Of a stretch of DNA of 64,000 nt, positions 1-12,776 are shown in pieces (position 1 is the stretch's first letter; each line of letters begins with the position of its first letter). The DNA is from Symsagittifera roscoffensis (Eukaryota; Xenacoelomorpha; Acoela; Convolutidae), in NCBI RefSeq assembly GCF_963678635.1, contig NC_087062.1, forward strand, positions 75,074,349 through 75,138,348. The letters are read 5' to 3'. Made by a program: the position numbers and the translations under genes. The notes beneath the pieces were generated by a model. The model saw only the letters and a program-made list of their open reading frames with translations, ran no database searches and was not told the origin of the DNA.

Positions 1-2557
1 CCAAGATTGGGTACAAAAAGTGGGCGGAAATTAAAATAACTAAAACAGTTGACAAAACCATCTTCTAAGTGGATCTATACAAGTTTCCAAAATAAAGAAA
101 TGAACACACAACAGAGTCTATTGGACAAAACGGGTACAAAATGTTATAAGGCGACTGAAACTTAAAATTTATCTGACCGCTATGCTTATTGAAAGAAAAT
201 GTTGTGAACTTTGCGCCTCGTAAACATCAGTGATTATGGCCTTAAGAATAATTCAGTTTTGCCATTTTATTGTTACACTGCCATTTCGAGGTCTGTTTAT
301 TTTTTCGAAGGACATTAAGAGTTGCAAATGGTAAAGGTTCTTATATAAAGTTTGAAGCAAACAAAAATTTCAGCAACTCTTCTTCATGTTAGAGATTAGA
401 CCGAGATTTTTGCTATGGAGAAAGATAACTTGAGGGGAAATAAAAATGGCGAGTCACTCCTAATCTTTTTTTACATTTAGTTGTGCGAACATCGTCTGAT
501 ACATATACACATAATGATATAAATCTCCTGAAATTAACAGGTTTTTGTCATCAAAAACAACTGGAGTTCGCCGCCTTTATCCCCCAAAGTAATGCAAACA
601 AACCCTGAAATATTACTCAATCAACTCCGATTTATAATTTGTTGTTCGGACCATTACCATGGCATTGAATTGAGAATCATATAGATTATCTAATCAAGGT
701 GTCGCTTCTGAAAGCTCACAAAAAGGTGTCGCAAAAATCTGAAAGAGAATTAGCTTTATGGAATAGAAATTTTTCAAAGATAATTCCGATTCCGGCCCTT
801 AAAAATCTTTTGCAGCATTTGAATAAAATATCTTTTCAATAATATTCATTTTCCATCTCTTATTAACTGAAAGCCCGCTGCCTAAATTAATTCAAAAAAA
901 TGTGCCTGAAATATGTTCCGGCAGCACCTAAGGTTATCTATCAATGCCTTCGTCGCCTGTATGTGCTTAATTTAAGGGAGCCGGTGGTTCAAAATAGAAA
1001 AAAAGGATAGTTTCCAGGAAGCCCAATTACGGAAGTGTTTGTCAAATTTTGAAAATGAGCTCAACATTTTTTGCAAACGAAGTCCGCATTTTTACCTTTC
1101 AGCATAAAATGCATTGATGAAAATTGGTCAAAGAGACTAATCTTTAGTTTTCTCCTCACGTACAGCAAGTTGGAGCAGAACTCTTTTTAATTGTAATTAC
1201 TTTCCTCATTGAAAACTCATTTGGAAAGCTGGAGCCATAAACATGCATTAAAAAATTGCCCAAACGTCCTAGCTAAACAGGCCAAACTGTGCTCTTATCA
1301 GGCGCCCGTTGGCCTGTATTTCTCTAGAATCGACGTACAATCTAGAATGTCTCAAGAATCGACATCTCAAAAATTGTATGTGGAATCCACTAACCAACAT
1401 ATATCGAAATCCACCAAAAATGCTCGTAAAAAAACTATTCTGCCGCGAAGTCGCCAACGAACGACTAGCAATTTGTTTTTGATTCCGCATATGTGGACTC
1501 CGCATGAAAAACAAGTGCAGAATTGCGGAACGAGGAGTTATCTAGTGTTTGTGGAGTTTGAAGACAAATCCTTGTATCTTATTTATCTCGAATCAAGAAT
1601 CTACCCTTTCAACTAGTAAAGTATGCCTTAATCTGTCAAAAATTTTTGAGTCTTTGGGATAAATGAACTCTTTTTCTTGTTTTTTTTTGCTTCAAATTGC
1701 AGAAAATATACTGATTTCAACTTTTCACATTTATGATTAAAGTAGATATTGGAGATAAATCGGCTACTTCAGTAAATCTATTGCTGTTCCGGATTAAGTG
1801 GCTGTTTCATTTAAAAAAATAAGTTTGCTTTTTGTTCCGAATATTTGTGCTTGGGGTGGTTTTTTTCTTCAGACAAATTTTGACTTTTTACCTAGCCTTT
1901 TTTGACCAAATTTTTTTATATCATTCAAGAGGGATTGTTCTTCTGAATTTAAACTTGCAAAGATATTTCACCTCTGATCATTTTTCGTAAAATTATGGGG
2001 ATTCAAAGGTTGACATTTTGGCCAATTTGGGACGATATTTTTCGCGCTATTAACGCGTAAGCGGAGATTTAATCCGTCTTAGAAATCGTTCCAAGAGGCT
2101 TATTTGCCACAATTCATTATTTACTAGCAGCAACATTTATCACTTTATACTTTATATGGCATGTGGGTGGATGATTTTCACAAAAAAAAATCTCAAACTT
2201 TCTGCCGCAACACTCGATGTACAACGCAACAACAGCAAAAAACGCAAACACAAGCGTTATTAAGCATTCAAATTCACTGAACTTGCGGCCAGTTAGCCAA
2301 CAAAACTTAGTTAGACGCCCGTTGAGCTGAAAAGGAAAAAAAGTCAGTAGAAAAAAAATTTTCAAATCCAAAATCTTAAGATGCTCAATTTTTTTTCAGA
2401 TCCGAATTCTCTCAAGAGTTATAAAATGGAAAACGCACATATCAAAAACGTCATAGTCAAGACGAAAACGACCAATTTAAGCAAAATTTAATTATTTCAG
2501 CAGAAAATCCTCGGAATCAAACTTGGAATCTTCACAAGTGCAAAATGACTAATAAAA
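1..2557. other. Intergenic, no supported gene
   Basis: This AT-rich stretch holds only short open frames without conserved motifs, plausible splice sites or unusual codon composition. The 135-residue frame at 1209-1616 lies over a degenerate repeat and is not called a gene. Long T and A runs are frequent, as in the rest of the window. Confidence 0.5.
1321..1540 (+). repeat. Degenerate GGAATC/TCGA-word cluster
   Basis: Short words such as AGAATCGAC, GGAATCCAC, GAAATCCAC, GGACTCCGC and TTGCGGAAC recur every 15-40 bases. The same style of word (GGAATCCGC, GAATCCAC) is packed into 56040-56420, so the two stretches are probably the same kind of decayed satellite or dispersed repeat. The similarity was judged by eye. 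Confidence 0.4.
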
Positions 2558-2747
2558 TGTACTAACGCTCTAACTAAACTAAGCTAAAAATAATAAGAAG
2601 TAAATAAGAGTTCAATTAAAAAGTACGTTATTTCTAACTGAAACACGATAACGCTGAAGCTTGCTCACTACGATGGAGGTCGTCAGCGGTAGAAAAGGTC
2701 ATAAAAGACCAATTAAAAAAAATAATGAAATATAGATAATTCCAACA
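2558..2747 (-). repeat. Downstream (3') LTR of element A
   Basis: This is the partner of the repeat at 6328-6517. On the minus strand it starts TGTTGGAATTATC right after a purine tract and ends in TTAGTACA, giving TG...CA termini. Confidence 0.6.
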
Positions 2748-4419
2748 CTTCCCCTAACTGAGAAAAATTCGAACCTAAAGCGTGAAAAATGGGTGATCCT
2801 TTTCTCCTTCTAGAAAAGGAGAAAAATATGAAACCAAAATTAACTAAAACTCGATAGTAGTTAATGAAAAGTTTTCTGGTACAACACTTTATAAGATTAA
2901 TCGAATTAATGTAATTGCAAAATTTTAAATTACTATTAGGTTACTATTAGGTTGATAATTTAAATTACTATTAATTATCCGATTGGTTTTTTTTTATTCA
3001 ATCCGCAAACATGTAAAAGGAGCCTGAAATTAAAGAAATCTACATCACTAAAAGATTACAAAGCCTTCAAAGTTGTATAGCGGGAGCAAAGAAATAAGTT
3101 TTAAACCACAAATGAGGTTTTTGTGAATAATCCGAATGACTATCAATTTTTTTTGTTTAAATCGTTTTTGATTGAAAATTAAATATCTACACCAATGCTT
3201 AAAAGGCTTCATCTGAAGTTTGAGGCTTTTTTCTTGATTTAGATGTGAATATCGCCCAATCAGAGGAAGACTATTAGGGGTTTGAGTAGTCTTAGTTTTT
3301 TGAGACAGGGTCAATACCTTTCAGAAACTTTTGGCATTGTCTGATTACATCTGAATCGATGTCTGAAGTTCGGAATTTTTTGCAGCAGAAGGTGGTAATG
3401 AGATGAGTAGCTCCTGTACATTTTTGTCAAAAAAAAACGTCCTCGTTTTGGGAATCACTTCGTCGGACTTTGTGAGATTATGGGGCCAGACTGTTCGACC
3501 GATTGTGCAACCAAGATTTTCCTGCAGTTCCTCTCGTTTTCCGAAATGTTGTCGCTGGCTGTGTTCTCGGTTATTATGAATGGTTTATCTGCGGTCCCGA
3601 CATCGTGTTCAACTACAACATCTATAGATAACATTGGTCTAGAACAAACCTTGGTCTATATATAACCTTGGTTTAGAAGAATTTCGGTTATTACGTTCTG
3701 GGGAGTCTACTCTTCGTACACCGGGATTTCTGATGCAGATTCGTCGTCTAATTCCAGTATCACTGGCACTGTTGGTTGTTCCTCAGTGATGTGTTCAACT
3801 TCAATTTGTTCAAACTCCAGTGCGGTTTGGAAAATGTGCTATTATTATGCTTATCTTTTGATGGTCCATGTGTGTTTCAATCTCAATCTATATATTCTGG
3901 TGTAATTTGATTATCCGGTGAAACTTGTTCGTTGTTAGGGTGTGGTGAATGATTATTAAGGTCACTAATGAACCTTTCCCTGCATACAATCCTGCAAGGA
4001 AAACCCATTCCTAATCGCTAACGTCAGAATTGTCAAAAGATATAAGAAAAATTTTAAATAAAGTGGGAAATAATCTTTTGTTTGGCCCATTTCGATTGGA
4101 ATCTCGTCGTATTCTGAGTCGGTTTTCGGAATTTTGAAGAATTCTTCGAGTTGTTTTGTTTTCTGCACTTTTTTTTATCCTACTTCAGAATAATTACTAA
4201 AATAAAAAGTTTTGGTGGTTTCGAATACATTTTTTCGAATAGCTATATCTGGTTTCTGTAGGATTCTCCGCTCACTAGTTTCACTGTTGAATCAAAAGAG
4301 TGTCTGATTTTTCTGCTCAAAGGAGGTTGTTAGTAGGTTGCCCCGTTCATTCGAATTAAAACCTTTCGAAAGATATTACCTTTTTTCAGTGGGTTAGAAA
4401 GTAAAAGTCTTTTTGTACA

Positions 4420-4672
4420 TTTTGCTGGGATTTTTTGGGTCTGTGTAGTCGTATCATTTCTCTTCGCGGTTACGGTTTATGTCGTCCATCAGAGTATCCA
4501 GAATTCGCTGGGATTTTCTGGGTCTGTGTAGCGGTATCCTTTCTCTTCGGGGTTACGGTTTATGTCGTCCATCAGAGTATCCAGAATTCGCTGGGATTTT
4601 CTGGTTCTGTGTAGTCGTATCATTTCTCTTCGGGGTTACGGTTTATGTCGTCCATCGTAGTATCCAGATAAC
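4420..4672 (+). repeat. 83-bp tandem repeat, three copies
   Basis: The word TGCTGGGA/CGCTGGGA recurs at 4423, 4506 and 4589. Each unit runs through TTCTCTTCGGGGTTACGG and GTCGTCCATCAGAGTATCC. The period is 83 bases and the units differ at only a few positions. The array lies inside the tail of element A. The period is not a multiple of three, so the repeat does not preserve one reading frame. Confidence 0.85.
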
Positions 4673-4989
4673 CGTCCTCTACTCTGTCATCAGAAGCCCA
4701 GTTGTGTGCCCTATTCTTTGGCCTAATTGATTTTCCGTTGTCTAAGGGTCATTACATTTTGACTGATCAAGGTCTTCCAGAGAATGTTTAGTGTTCTGTT
4801 GAATTGAATTTTTTTCATTTGATTTAAAGTTTTTTTTGATTGTTTTGTGCTCCGTAAATTCCAAATGATTTTAAGAACGGAGTCGATTAGTGAAGTCTTC
4901 GGTAGTACCAAAAACATCGTTGGAAATTTTTTTTAAACGGTATGTACAAGTTTTCTACTAATCCGTTGGAACTGTGGTCAGCTACCGTA

Positions 4990-5113
4990 CAAAAATTAGT
5001 TTTAATTTCATTTCAATAGTCTCGTAAGACCATCCTTTGGATATGATTGGTACGATGATTTGGCCTACTATCTTTATCGGGTCGTCTGTGAAGCCACAGT
5101 AGAGATCTTTCGT
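4990..5113 (-). pseudogene. Element A protease-like relic
   Basis: The minus-strand reading includes YCGFTDDPIKIVGQIIVPII followed by a serine-glycine-tryptophan segment. This resembles the region after the active site of Ty3-type aspartic proteases and aligns by eye with the equivalent part of the protease in element B (A-x-x-L-x-C, then G-x-x-I-I, then S-x-x-W). The active-site triplet itself was not found, and stops follow. Confidence 0.4.
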
Positions 5114-5970
5114 AGCTTGATCGACTGCATTGTTTTTCAAGTATGTTTCGCGTAGTTTCAGTTCGTGTAATGCGTGTTTTTTTTTTTAAAAAACTAACTG
5201 GTCTTGCTGAGTCGACCTGGATGTTTAGTTGCACAAAACTTTCCTTTCCTATTACTATATTCAGTAATTTATTTACTTCTTTTCAATCATTATCAAAAAG
5301 TTCAGTCAAGTTTAATACAAAAAATGCGTTGCCGTCACTTTGTCCTGTCACCGATCATGCATTAGTTACACCACAGCATGCTTTATTTACGTGGTTATAT
5401 ACAGCAGGTTGATCTGACGGATGTACAAAGTTGGTATCTACAATTTCGTGATTGCTTACAATATCTATAAATGAACTTAAAACTACGAAATGTCCAAATC
5501 GCATCTTTCGCCGGACACAAGGCAAGGTGTTCCGTTACAAATTTCCTTCAATTTATTATGCAGGAATTTCATCTATCTACTGCTAAAGTTGGTTCCCGTT
5601 TTTTAAAATTACGGTGATTATTTACAGTATTAATATGTACAGGGTAAGAATTTTTAAATTTGTTTGTCATTTTTAGTTGATTAGAGATTTCCTTTCTATA
5701 TATTAGGACAAATTTTAGAGCTTCTTGAGGTGGTAAGGTTTCGTTAGTAAATTCCTTCCGCTGGATAAGTCGCATTTTTTAGCCATCTCCGCTACAGCGC
5801 CCCAGAATAGTTCAAAGTTTTCTCTTTTTCTATAAAAGTCTATTAAGTAGCTTGTGGCGTTCGAATGTCACAATGGTTTAGGAGATCCTAAAGTTCAGCG
5901 AAATATATCCGGAGGACTTTGATCTTTGAGAAATTTTGTGCGAAAATTCTGTTACCCTCGCTACTGAGTG

Positions 5971-6327
5971 CTAAGTATGGCATAGATCGGATCTACTAGT
6001 CTGTTTCTTCCATTCGCATTCCCTTGAATGCCTTGGTTTCTTGTTCAATTCTGGCGGTTTTGGATTCGTCGAATCTACTCCTTTCTGCGTTTCTGCCGTT
6101 GTCGTTTGTTTTTGTGGTTCTTCCTCTAATTGTAGAAATTCTGGTTTTAGCAATTCCAAAGGAAACTTCAACCAACTTTGTTAGTTGAAGTTCTCTTCTG
6201 CTTTTAAGGCCAATTGGAATATATCCCTCCAGTTTGCCTTATTGGTCGGGTGATCGATCGTATGCGTTTGCCAGAATGGAGGGATTCCCTCATGCCAGAT
6301 TCATTAACAGATGTTTGCGTCATACTA
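5971..6327 (-). pseudogene. Element A gag-like relic
   Basis: The reading begins at ATGACGCAAACATC next to the LTR and needs a frame change within the first 20 codons. It contains PPFW, then DHPTNKANW and a following alanine-rich helix. This is the same spacing as NPFW, ADPP and EWTKW at the start of gag in element B. The distal part (5971-6171) is open for 66 codons and is rich in Lys, Glu, Pro and Thr. The role as a capsid-type protein is inferred from position and from this pattern shared with element B. Confidence 0.45.
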
Positions 6328-6517
6328 ATGCTCTAACTCAACTAAGCTTAGAATAATAAGAGGTAAAGAACAGAGTTCAATTGACACGTGGGTTGTTTCC
6401 TACTGAAACACAATAGCCCTGAAGCTTGCTCACTCGGATGGAAGTCGCTAGCGGTAGACAGGGTCGTAATAGACCAGTTAAATAAAATAAGTTAATGAAA
6501 TAAAGACAATCACAACA
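6328..6517 (-). repeat. Upstream (5') LTR of element A
   Basis: This matches 2558-2747 along its length, including the shared words GAAGCTTGCTCACT and AATAATGAAAT-like AT segments. On the minus strand it starts TGTTGTG and ends beside the ATGACGCAAAC start of the gag region. The exact boundaries are uncertain by a few bases. Confidence 0.6.
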
Positions 6518-8504
6518 CTGACTATTAGTTATAGCATAAACTGTTTCAATCAGAAAAAAATTTCGTACTTTGGAACTTTTGGAGACAAACGATCCACCAA
6601 AAGTTAAAATTTTCCCAGGGGTCCAGATAAAAATCCTCTTCGCCCTATCGAACCTTTTCAAAAATCTTCCCTCTCCTAATAAAAACTGTAAGTAAGCAAT
6701 TTCGATGATCAAGCGCCTGCAAAAAATTGCTATGATCCTAGTTTGAGTGACTCAATCATTGTTTCTTGCATACTGTTTGCTCCAAAAATTGAATGTGGCT
6801 ACCATTTTAACCTATTGGGGCGATTTTTTGCGTGACTTGAATTGCGTTTTTTTTGTGTTTTCCAGCAAATTTTCTTAATTTGTATGTGAACAGCAGTGGT
6901 CGACTCAACAAATTGACAAAATGGTTGACAGTTGTGCAAACAAAAAGTAAATTTTTTCAGCTTTTTGCAAGACTTCCATTTGAACTAGTGGATAATAGAC
7001 CCTACTTCTTTTTATTACTGCTTTGATGAAAGGCAGTAAATTTTCCGTGCTTCGTCTATCTGCAGCCTCCATGTTACCTATCGCCGGCTTGTAACTAGCC
7101 TCAACTAGTCCAAAAACCAACTTATGACCAGACAAGGCTTGTCAACAACAGTGGTTTGCCTCCAGTCCGAGAAACAACTTCTGTCGATTTGAACATCTTG
7201 ATATGATTTTTTTAATGAAAAGGTTTTTAGATTTGAATTTATTTTTTCAATTTTGCTTTCACAATTTTTAGTTTGCTGCTGTTTGATTTGTCAAAAACTT
7301 GATTTTGTTTTGTTGATTTGACCGAATTTCATGAAAAGTGTAAATCGATTAGAAATCTTAAAAAAATTTACTGAAAAATTTATTATGATTAACCTCAAAC
7401 TCGAAAAAAAACACAGAAAAACTTTTTTAAAATCAGTTTCAAAATAATAGCGTTCAGGGAGGGTTAGCTTTTTCTTCAAATATAACCACCCGGTGCAATT
7501 TTAAAATTGCGGAGAAGAATCAACTATTCTTGTTTTCTTGCATTTCGTGACTGTTTTTTTAGTGTTTTCTTTTCTTCAAGCAGTTGAAAATATCATAGCA
7601 GTTCAAATCGTCGCTTTTCACAGGGAAACAGCTATAGCAGAGGAGTTATCGACTCAAAAAAGTTTGCTTGGTGAAATGGAGGAACACAAGTCTCTCCCAT
7701 GGATAAATGTTAAGCTATGAAAAATTTTTGAAAAATTTTTTCTTTTTGGCAGCAATTTTTTTTGGCTATGGGTATCCTGCTTTGACGTAAAGCCACAAAA
7801 AACTCAGCGAGTAGCTGAATTAGGTTGTTATGTTTGGGTTCTTCATATTTGTTGAACTATTTTGATTTTTTAGCAAGGAGGTACAACGAAACTGATCAAC
7901 CTGAAAGCTCACAAAACAATAACAACACTCTTCGTATCAAGGCATATGAAACTTTTTTTCCTTTAGCCAAATTAAAATTTATCGAATTGTAACATTTTGC
8001 TTGCATTTTTGATAAAATAAGCATTCCGTTTCCTAGTCCATCAGCAAAACCGAAATCATCTTCACGACATAAATTTTTTTCGATACAAACCATTTTAATT
8101 TTTTTTCGATACAAGGCAAATGAACCGGTGATTGACCTCAAAAGAAATCGCTGTTTTGACGGGTAGTTTTGATCAAGGCTGAACTGAAAAGAAAGCATTA
8201 AAGGCTATAAATGGTCAAAAGGGATGTGAACCTTTTGTTAGAATGTTAAAACATGGACAGGTGGAGAGCTCAAACCTAAAGAAAAATCTTCTATGGTTTC
8301 TAGTCTATAAAAGTCTATAAAAGACTCAGACAATGAGTAAACTATAGTTCCATTTGACGAGTATCTTCATTCCCTTATTTAAATTCGGGTCGCTTGGGTC
8401 ATTTCGCTAGTGAGGGCTTTTGGTCTCTTTTGGTCTCTTTCTCGGTTTCAAAGAAAGAGTTACGGTAAAAATGGTTACGGACGTCCATTTTTACCTTGAT
8501 GCAT
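6518..8504. other. Intergenic, AT-rich
   Basis: Apart from the transposase relic at 6890-7190 I see no gene. The open frames at 7291-7479, 7538-7720 and 7896-8198 are composed of low-complexity AT-rich codons and have no recognisable motif. Confidence 0.45.
6890..7190 (-). pseudogene. Possible Merlin/ISXO2-type transposase relic
   Basis: The minus-strand reading holds GHKLVFGLVEAS, then ADRRSTENLLPFIKAVIK and, in another frame, CTTVNHFVNLLS. ISXO2-like (Merlin, IS1016/IS1595 type) transposases have the order W-V-F-G-x-x-E, then R-x-x-x-T-L-L-P-x-I, then V-N-H. The order and spacing fit, but at least one frameshift is needed and the flanking catalytic residues are not clear. It could instead be a chance match in a decayed sequence. 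Confidence 0.35.
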
Positions 8505-9360
8505 TTAGAATATAGGTGCAAGTGGGTGGTGCACACAAGAAATTACGGATTCAACTACCCAAACTAAGTCCCCAGCTTTCAAAGTGACGTTCAAATTGCT
8601 TTGCCACTTTTTTTTTTCAGGGAAGTACATATTCGCGCAACCAGCATGAACAAAAGGACTTAGTGGACGATTATGCCCGAGCAAAACGCTTCTTGTGCTC
8701 AAAGTTTTGTCGAAAATCAGCAACGATAAGCTGGCTGTGTTTTGGTATAGTACGAAGTAGCTTGGAGTCAAAGTGTTGCTTCTAAAACAATATCGGTCAC
8801 TCTCCTGTTTCCTGGGATGTCATATAAAAGTAACTTGACTCGTCTTGTCTTACACAGATCTCCCAATCCCGCACTTTGATGTGGATCACTGGATAACCTC
8901 AACCTCCACTGATTTTTTTGAGCAAAAACTGCTGGAGGAAGTCTGTTCCAATTCTCAAGGCAAGCTAGAAACTTCCGAGCAACCACAAAATTTGTTCCGT
9001 TGTCAGCAAAAACGATTTAGGGAGTTTTGCGCCTTGCAATGAATCACTTGACGCCCACAGCGCCGGAGCTTGTGTTATTGCATGGGCAGATTTCGATGTG
9101 CGTAACGTTCTAGTGGTGAAGCAAGTAAAAGAAAACCTCCATCTTTTCTCAGTGTTTGTGTTTATCGGAACTAGGAACGGACCGAAGTAATCAAGACCGC
9201 TTTTGAGGAAAGAAGTTTCCTTGTAACGCAATCTTTCAACCGGCAGATCAGACATTTTAGTGCAGACAAATTTGGCTTGTGCTTTTGGAATGTCAAACAA
9301 TTGTTTTGAAATTTTCGGAGTAGGCAACAGAGTAGCCAACTTCAGAACGGTGAAATTCAA
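8505..9360 (-). pseudogene. Bel/Pao integrase relic
   Basis: The minus-strand frame 9360-8965 contains SDLPVERL, GLDYFGPFLVPI and KRWRFSFTCFTTR, the order seen at the start of Bel/Pao integrase cores (the DYFGP aspartate and the K-x-W-x-x-x-F-T-C segment). In the next frame ADNGTNF supplies the second catalytic aspartate. Further on, KWQSNLNVTLKAGDLVWVVE (8505-8771) resembles the C-terminal module. At least two frameshifts separate these parts, so no intact protein is made. Confidence 0.6.
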
Positions 9361-12300
9361 ACAATTGCATGCATATATACCGAGCTTTTATGAAAATGCT
9401 TTACATGCAACTGTCTCATCATCAACCGAGCCAAAAGATGGCTCGCATCAAGTTTCATTGACTGCTTATTCGGTATCAACGAAACGACTGATTCATCATT
9501 TCAATCGATTGATGCCAGCTGGGCCACTGAAGACTAAATGGTTGGCAACTCAGTTTTTTTTGTAATGGTTTTAGTAGAACTTCATTTCGACATAAGAGAA
9601 CTTCATTTTGACATGAAACAATTCAGATTGCTCTGCTTTGCTACATCCCACTCAGCAGGATCAGTTATCTTGATAGTGTTCGCGCGAAAATATTTATGCA
9701 ATGGTAGCAGACGCAACAAAAATGCTATGGCATGTTTTTTTCTTAAAATTGAGTTTAGTTTTTCCATTTTCTGTACAGAGATCTCTTAATATTGTTGTGC
9801 ATAATTTCGGTGAAAAAACGGATGCACTTTTTGTTCGGGTTGCAAGTTGAATAACTATTTCTCAACATGTTCGGGCCATTAACCAAACTGCTTTCCTTGA
9901 GGGATTTTGAAAACAACACCGTGTACCGATATCAGATGGGTAACTGCCACTGTGTACATGATGCCAATAAGAATCACAACAAAGCGATGGCCAACAAACA
10001 CGAGTAAATTGTTGCACGAGTTACGCCACTGCTTAAAGACGTCGGTTTCTGTTGTCTTAAAGACGTCGGTAACTCAAAAAAAGAAGGCTTTTTCAGGTTT
10101 CCTCTTTCCAGCGTGCTGCCAGAACAGCTGCTTGAAGCTTTAACTTGGGACCCTGAAGCAGTTTCCTGGGCGCTACTTGTGATGTGACAAACGGGAAGGC
10201 TATTTTGGTCTAGTGCGAATTCGTAAGTCGCGCACGAAGGAAACATACGGCGCTGAATATATCCTGCGAACTATCACTGAACAAATCAAATTCGTTTTCG
10301 TCGAAAATTTTTTTATGAAATAACAACGTTTGTCAGTGCGCCTGATAAAAGAAGTACTGAGTGCCACTCAGGGAATTGCTGTTTCATTTTTTTCGGAGAT
10401 CACCGTTCCGTTTTGATGGTTGTACATATTTGTTTATAACGCAGGCAAGCCCGCACGATATTTGGAGCTAATTATTCATTCGAATCAAAAGCCGAGGATA
10501 CAAAATTCAATTTTGAACGGGGGTTTTGCTTTGTAGAGTGATTTATCAACGCCTCTAAAAACTAGAAAAATATCTTCTTTATCGTCCCATTTTACACCGA
10601 GGTTATGCGGTTCATATCACAGAAACTTGTTCAGTTTTAATCAAATTTTAAAAGTGAACAGTTTTTTGAATAATTATGTCGACATCAATATGACAACAAA
10701 TTGCATGACAGAGTAACTTTTCGTTTTTAGGCCTCAGTTTTAAGCTTTTTTATGGAGATGGATTTAGTCGGTGAAAACATATCTTATTGTCGAATCAAGA
10801 GAGCCAACAAATGCAGCGTGTAAAGGTAAAAAAATCACATTCAATGTGGGGTCCTCCCGCCACACAAACGGATTGAAAGTTGTTCTCGTTTGAAAACTCC
10901 AAGTGGCAAAAACTCTTCAAGAAAAACTGAAACGGCATACTTATATTGCAGAAGATCCGAACCCAAAAACAGAGATTTATCCAGGAAAATCCATTGAATT
11001 TATTGATCTACTGAGGACACGGCGTACCTTGCCAGTTTTGCTCGGATTCATCACTGGATGATGCAGGAAATACAGATCTTGGTCGGTTCACAAACTTGGA
11101 TTATGTGGGCAAATGGTAAAGACGTATCTCCTCCTAATATCATCCGTGTTTGTCTTTGAACAGTTTCAGCTAAGCGCCAGTTCTTCGTTCGTTATGTTCT
11201 TTAACAACACAATTTGTGACATTGGAGAAAAATAAATCTCAAGCAAGTCAATTTAATTTTGAATTCAAACCTATGCTATGACATACTTTTCACGTTTGTG
11301 AAAAGTTTCATTTAGGAAAATTGAAAATTCATGTTTTTCAGCAGCGGAACTGGCGTTTACATGCCCGAAAATTCCAAATGGCCTCGACCTATACAAGGTT
11401 TCAACTTGATCAGCCAAAGAAGTATCCTCAACAATATACTTAAAGCAAAACGAGTTTCAGCCGACGGACGGGTGTAACCAACCGCTAACGGCTCAAGCTA
11501 TCGGAAGTCGTACGGCGCACCGTAATTTTGAGTCCTCCCATAGAAATTATTCAACGGTTCTAATTTTAAACAAGAAAATTTGCCGTATGATTATCTCAAC
11601 TTCCTCTTTTTTTTGTTTGATAACACGAGCTTCTGCAGAAACTTAAAATCTCTTTAGATGACTTTTTGACACTGTAGCAGAATTGATTTTTTTTGTGGTG
11701 ATAAAAACGGAGATGCCAACCAATTTACAGGGTTTTACCAGAGCAGCGGATAGCCAAGAACGCATGGAATCACTATAACAGAGAACTTGCAATTGACTAC
11801 CTGGATTTTCTGGCAAGTGATGCAATTAGATAGAGAACTTTGGTTGATTCCTCAGCATCTAATGACATCACCGATGGCCTCATTATGGACACATTTTTGG
11901 TGATTGCATCTCTTGGTTACGAAAAGTCTTTTGTACCCAACTGGGTGAGAAAAAGTTTCATACGGAAGTACGTGAAGAAGTACCTTGTGAGTGCTTTCAC
12001 ATTTTGTGTTTTAAAGGTTTCAATCTTTTTCTAGATTTTGGGCATTTTTCGAAGTTATGGTTGCCCTGGAAACAATAAAAAAAAGTGTATGTTTAGCGAC
12101 ATACTTGGTTGTTGTGTGGCAATCTTTTCTTTAGAAACATTACAGTGCTAATGATCATGTTGTCCTTTACATAAAAAACAAGGAGAAAACTTCGTATTTT
12201 TCTAGTTTTGACACTTACTTAGTATTACTTGCAACCAACGTAGTGGCTCTTTTCAACTCGACAGTGTCCTGAATTTTTTTTTAGAGTTAGGCAATTTGAA

Positions 12301-12548
12301 CCTCTCATAGCTCTCCTCCTTTGGTGTTGGAAATAATTGTAGGAAACTTGCTGAAGGCTTGGCTTAGGTTTGAAAGTTCGTAGTCATGGCGTAAAGCAAA
12401 GATTTGACAATAGCGACTAGTCCAAAAAATTTTGAAGAAAAACGTTGCAAAATATATCAGTTGTGACTTTTCAGAATTGAAAAATTAGTCCATTTAACCA
12501 GACTCACTCCTACTACAACATGGGCTGCCCAATGTTTCCATGAAGATT

Positions 12549-12776
12549 TTAAATCATCTCTACATAAAGTTCTCTTCTAGTTAATTCCGGCGAGTCAGAA
12601 TTTGCCAGTATCCACAACAAAATTTTCAAACCTGTGAAGGTTTCATCATCACTGAGCGTGGCTGACTCAACTGACGACTTGAACTGGCCAAATCCTTGAT
12701 GCCAGCTAAAAGGATTATGATTAAACTGCGTAAGCTTCCATTCACTTATATGTTTCTTGCGGCTATGCATAAACAT
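12549..12776 (-). pseudogene. Bel/Pao gag relic
   Basis: The frame contains LTQFNHNPFSWHQGFGQFKS and later LSDDETFTGLKILL. This resembles the Bel/Pao gag pattern L-P-x-F, F-x-W-x-x-F-x-x-F-x-x-x-V, L-S-D-x-x-K-F-x-x-L-K-x-L-L. Further gag-like frames lie at 12962-13153 and 13371-13580. No complete frame remains. Confidence 0.5.

Larger units (their letters stand above)
2558..6517 (-). mobile_element. Element A: old Ty3-like LTR element lacking RT and IN
   Basis: Two direct repeats of about 190 bases (6328-6517 and 2558-2747), roughly 80% alike by eye, bound this 4-kb stretch. Read on the minus strand, the first LTR is followed at once by TGACGCAAACATC and an ATG, then a gag-like reading. A protease-like segment follows near 5.1 kb, then a low-complexity and charged tail. 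A purine tract (AGGGGAAG) sits directly before the second LTR. No reverse transcriptase or integrase motif was found. The order of parts matches element B at 30450-33587. The many stops, frameshifts and LTR divergence show it is old and inactive. Confidence 0.6.

Noticed and set aside
1209-1616. 135-codon open frame on the plus strand
   Set aside because: It lies over a degenerate word repeat, has no domain or splice signals, and an 81-codon frame is open on the opposite strand over the same bases.
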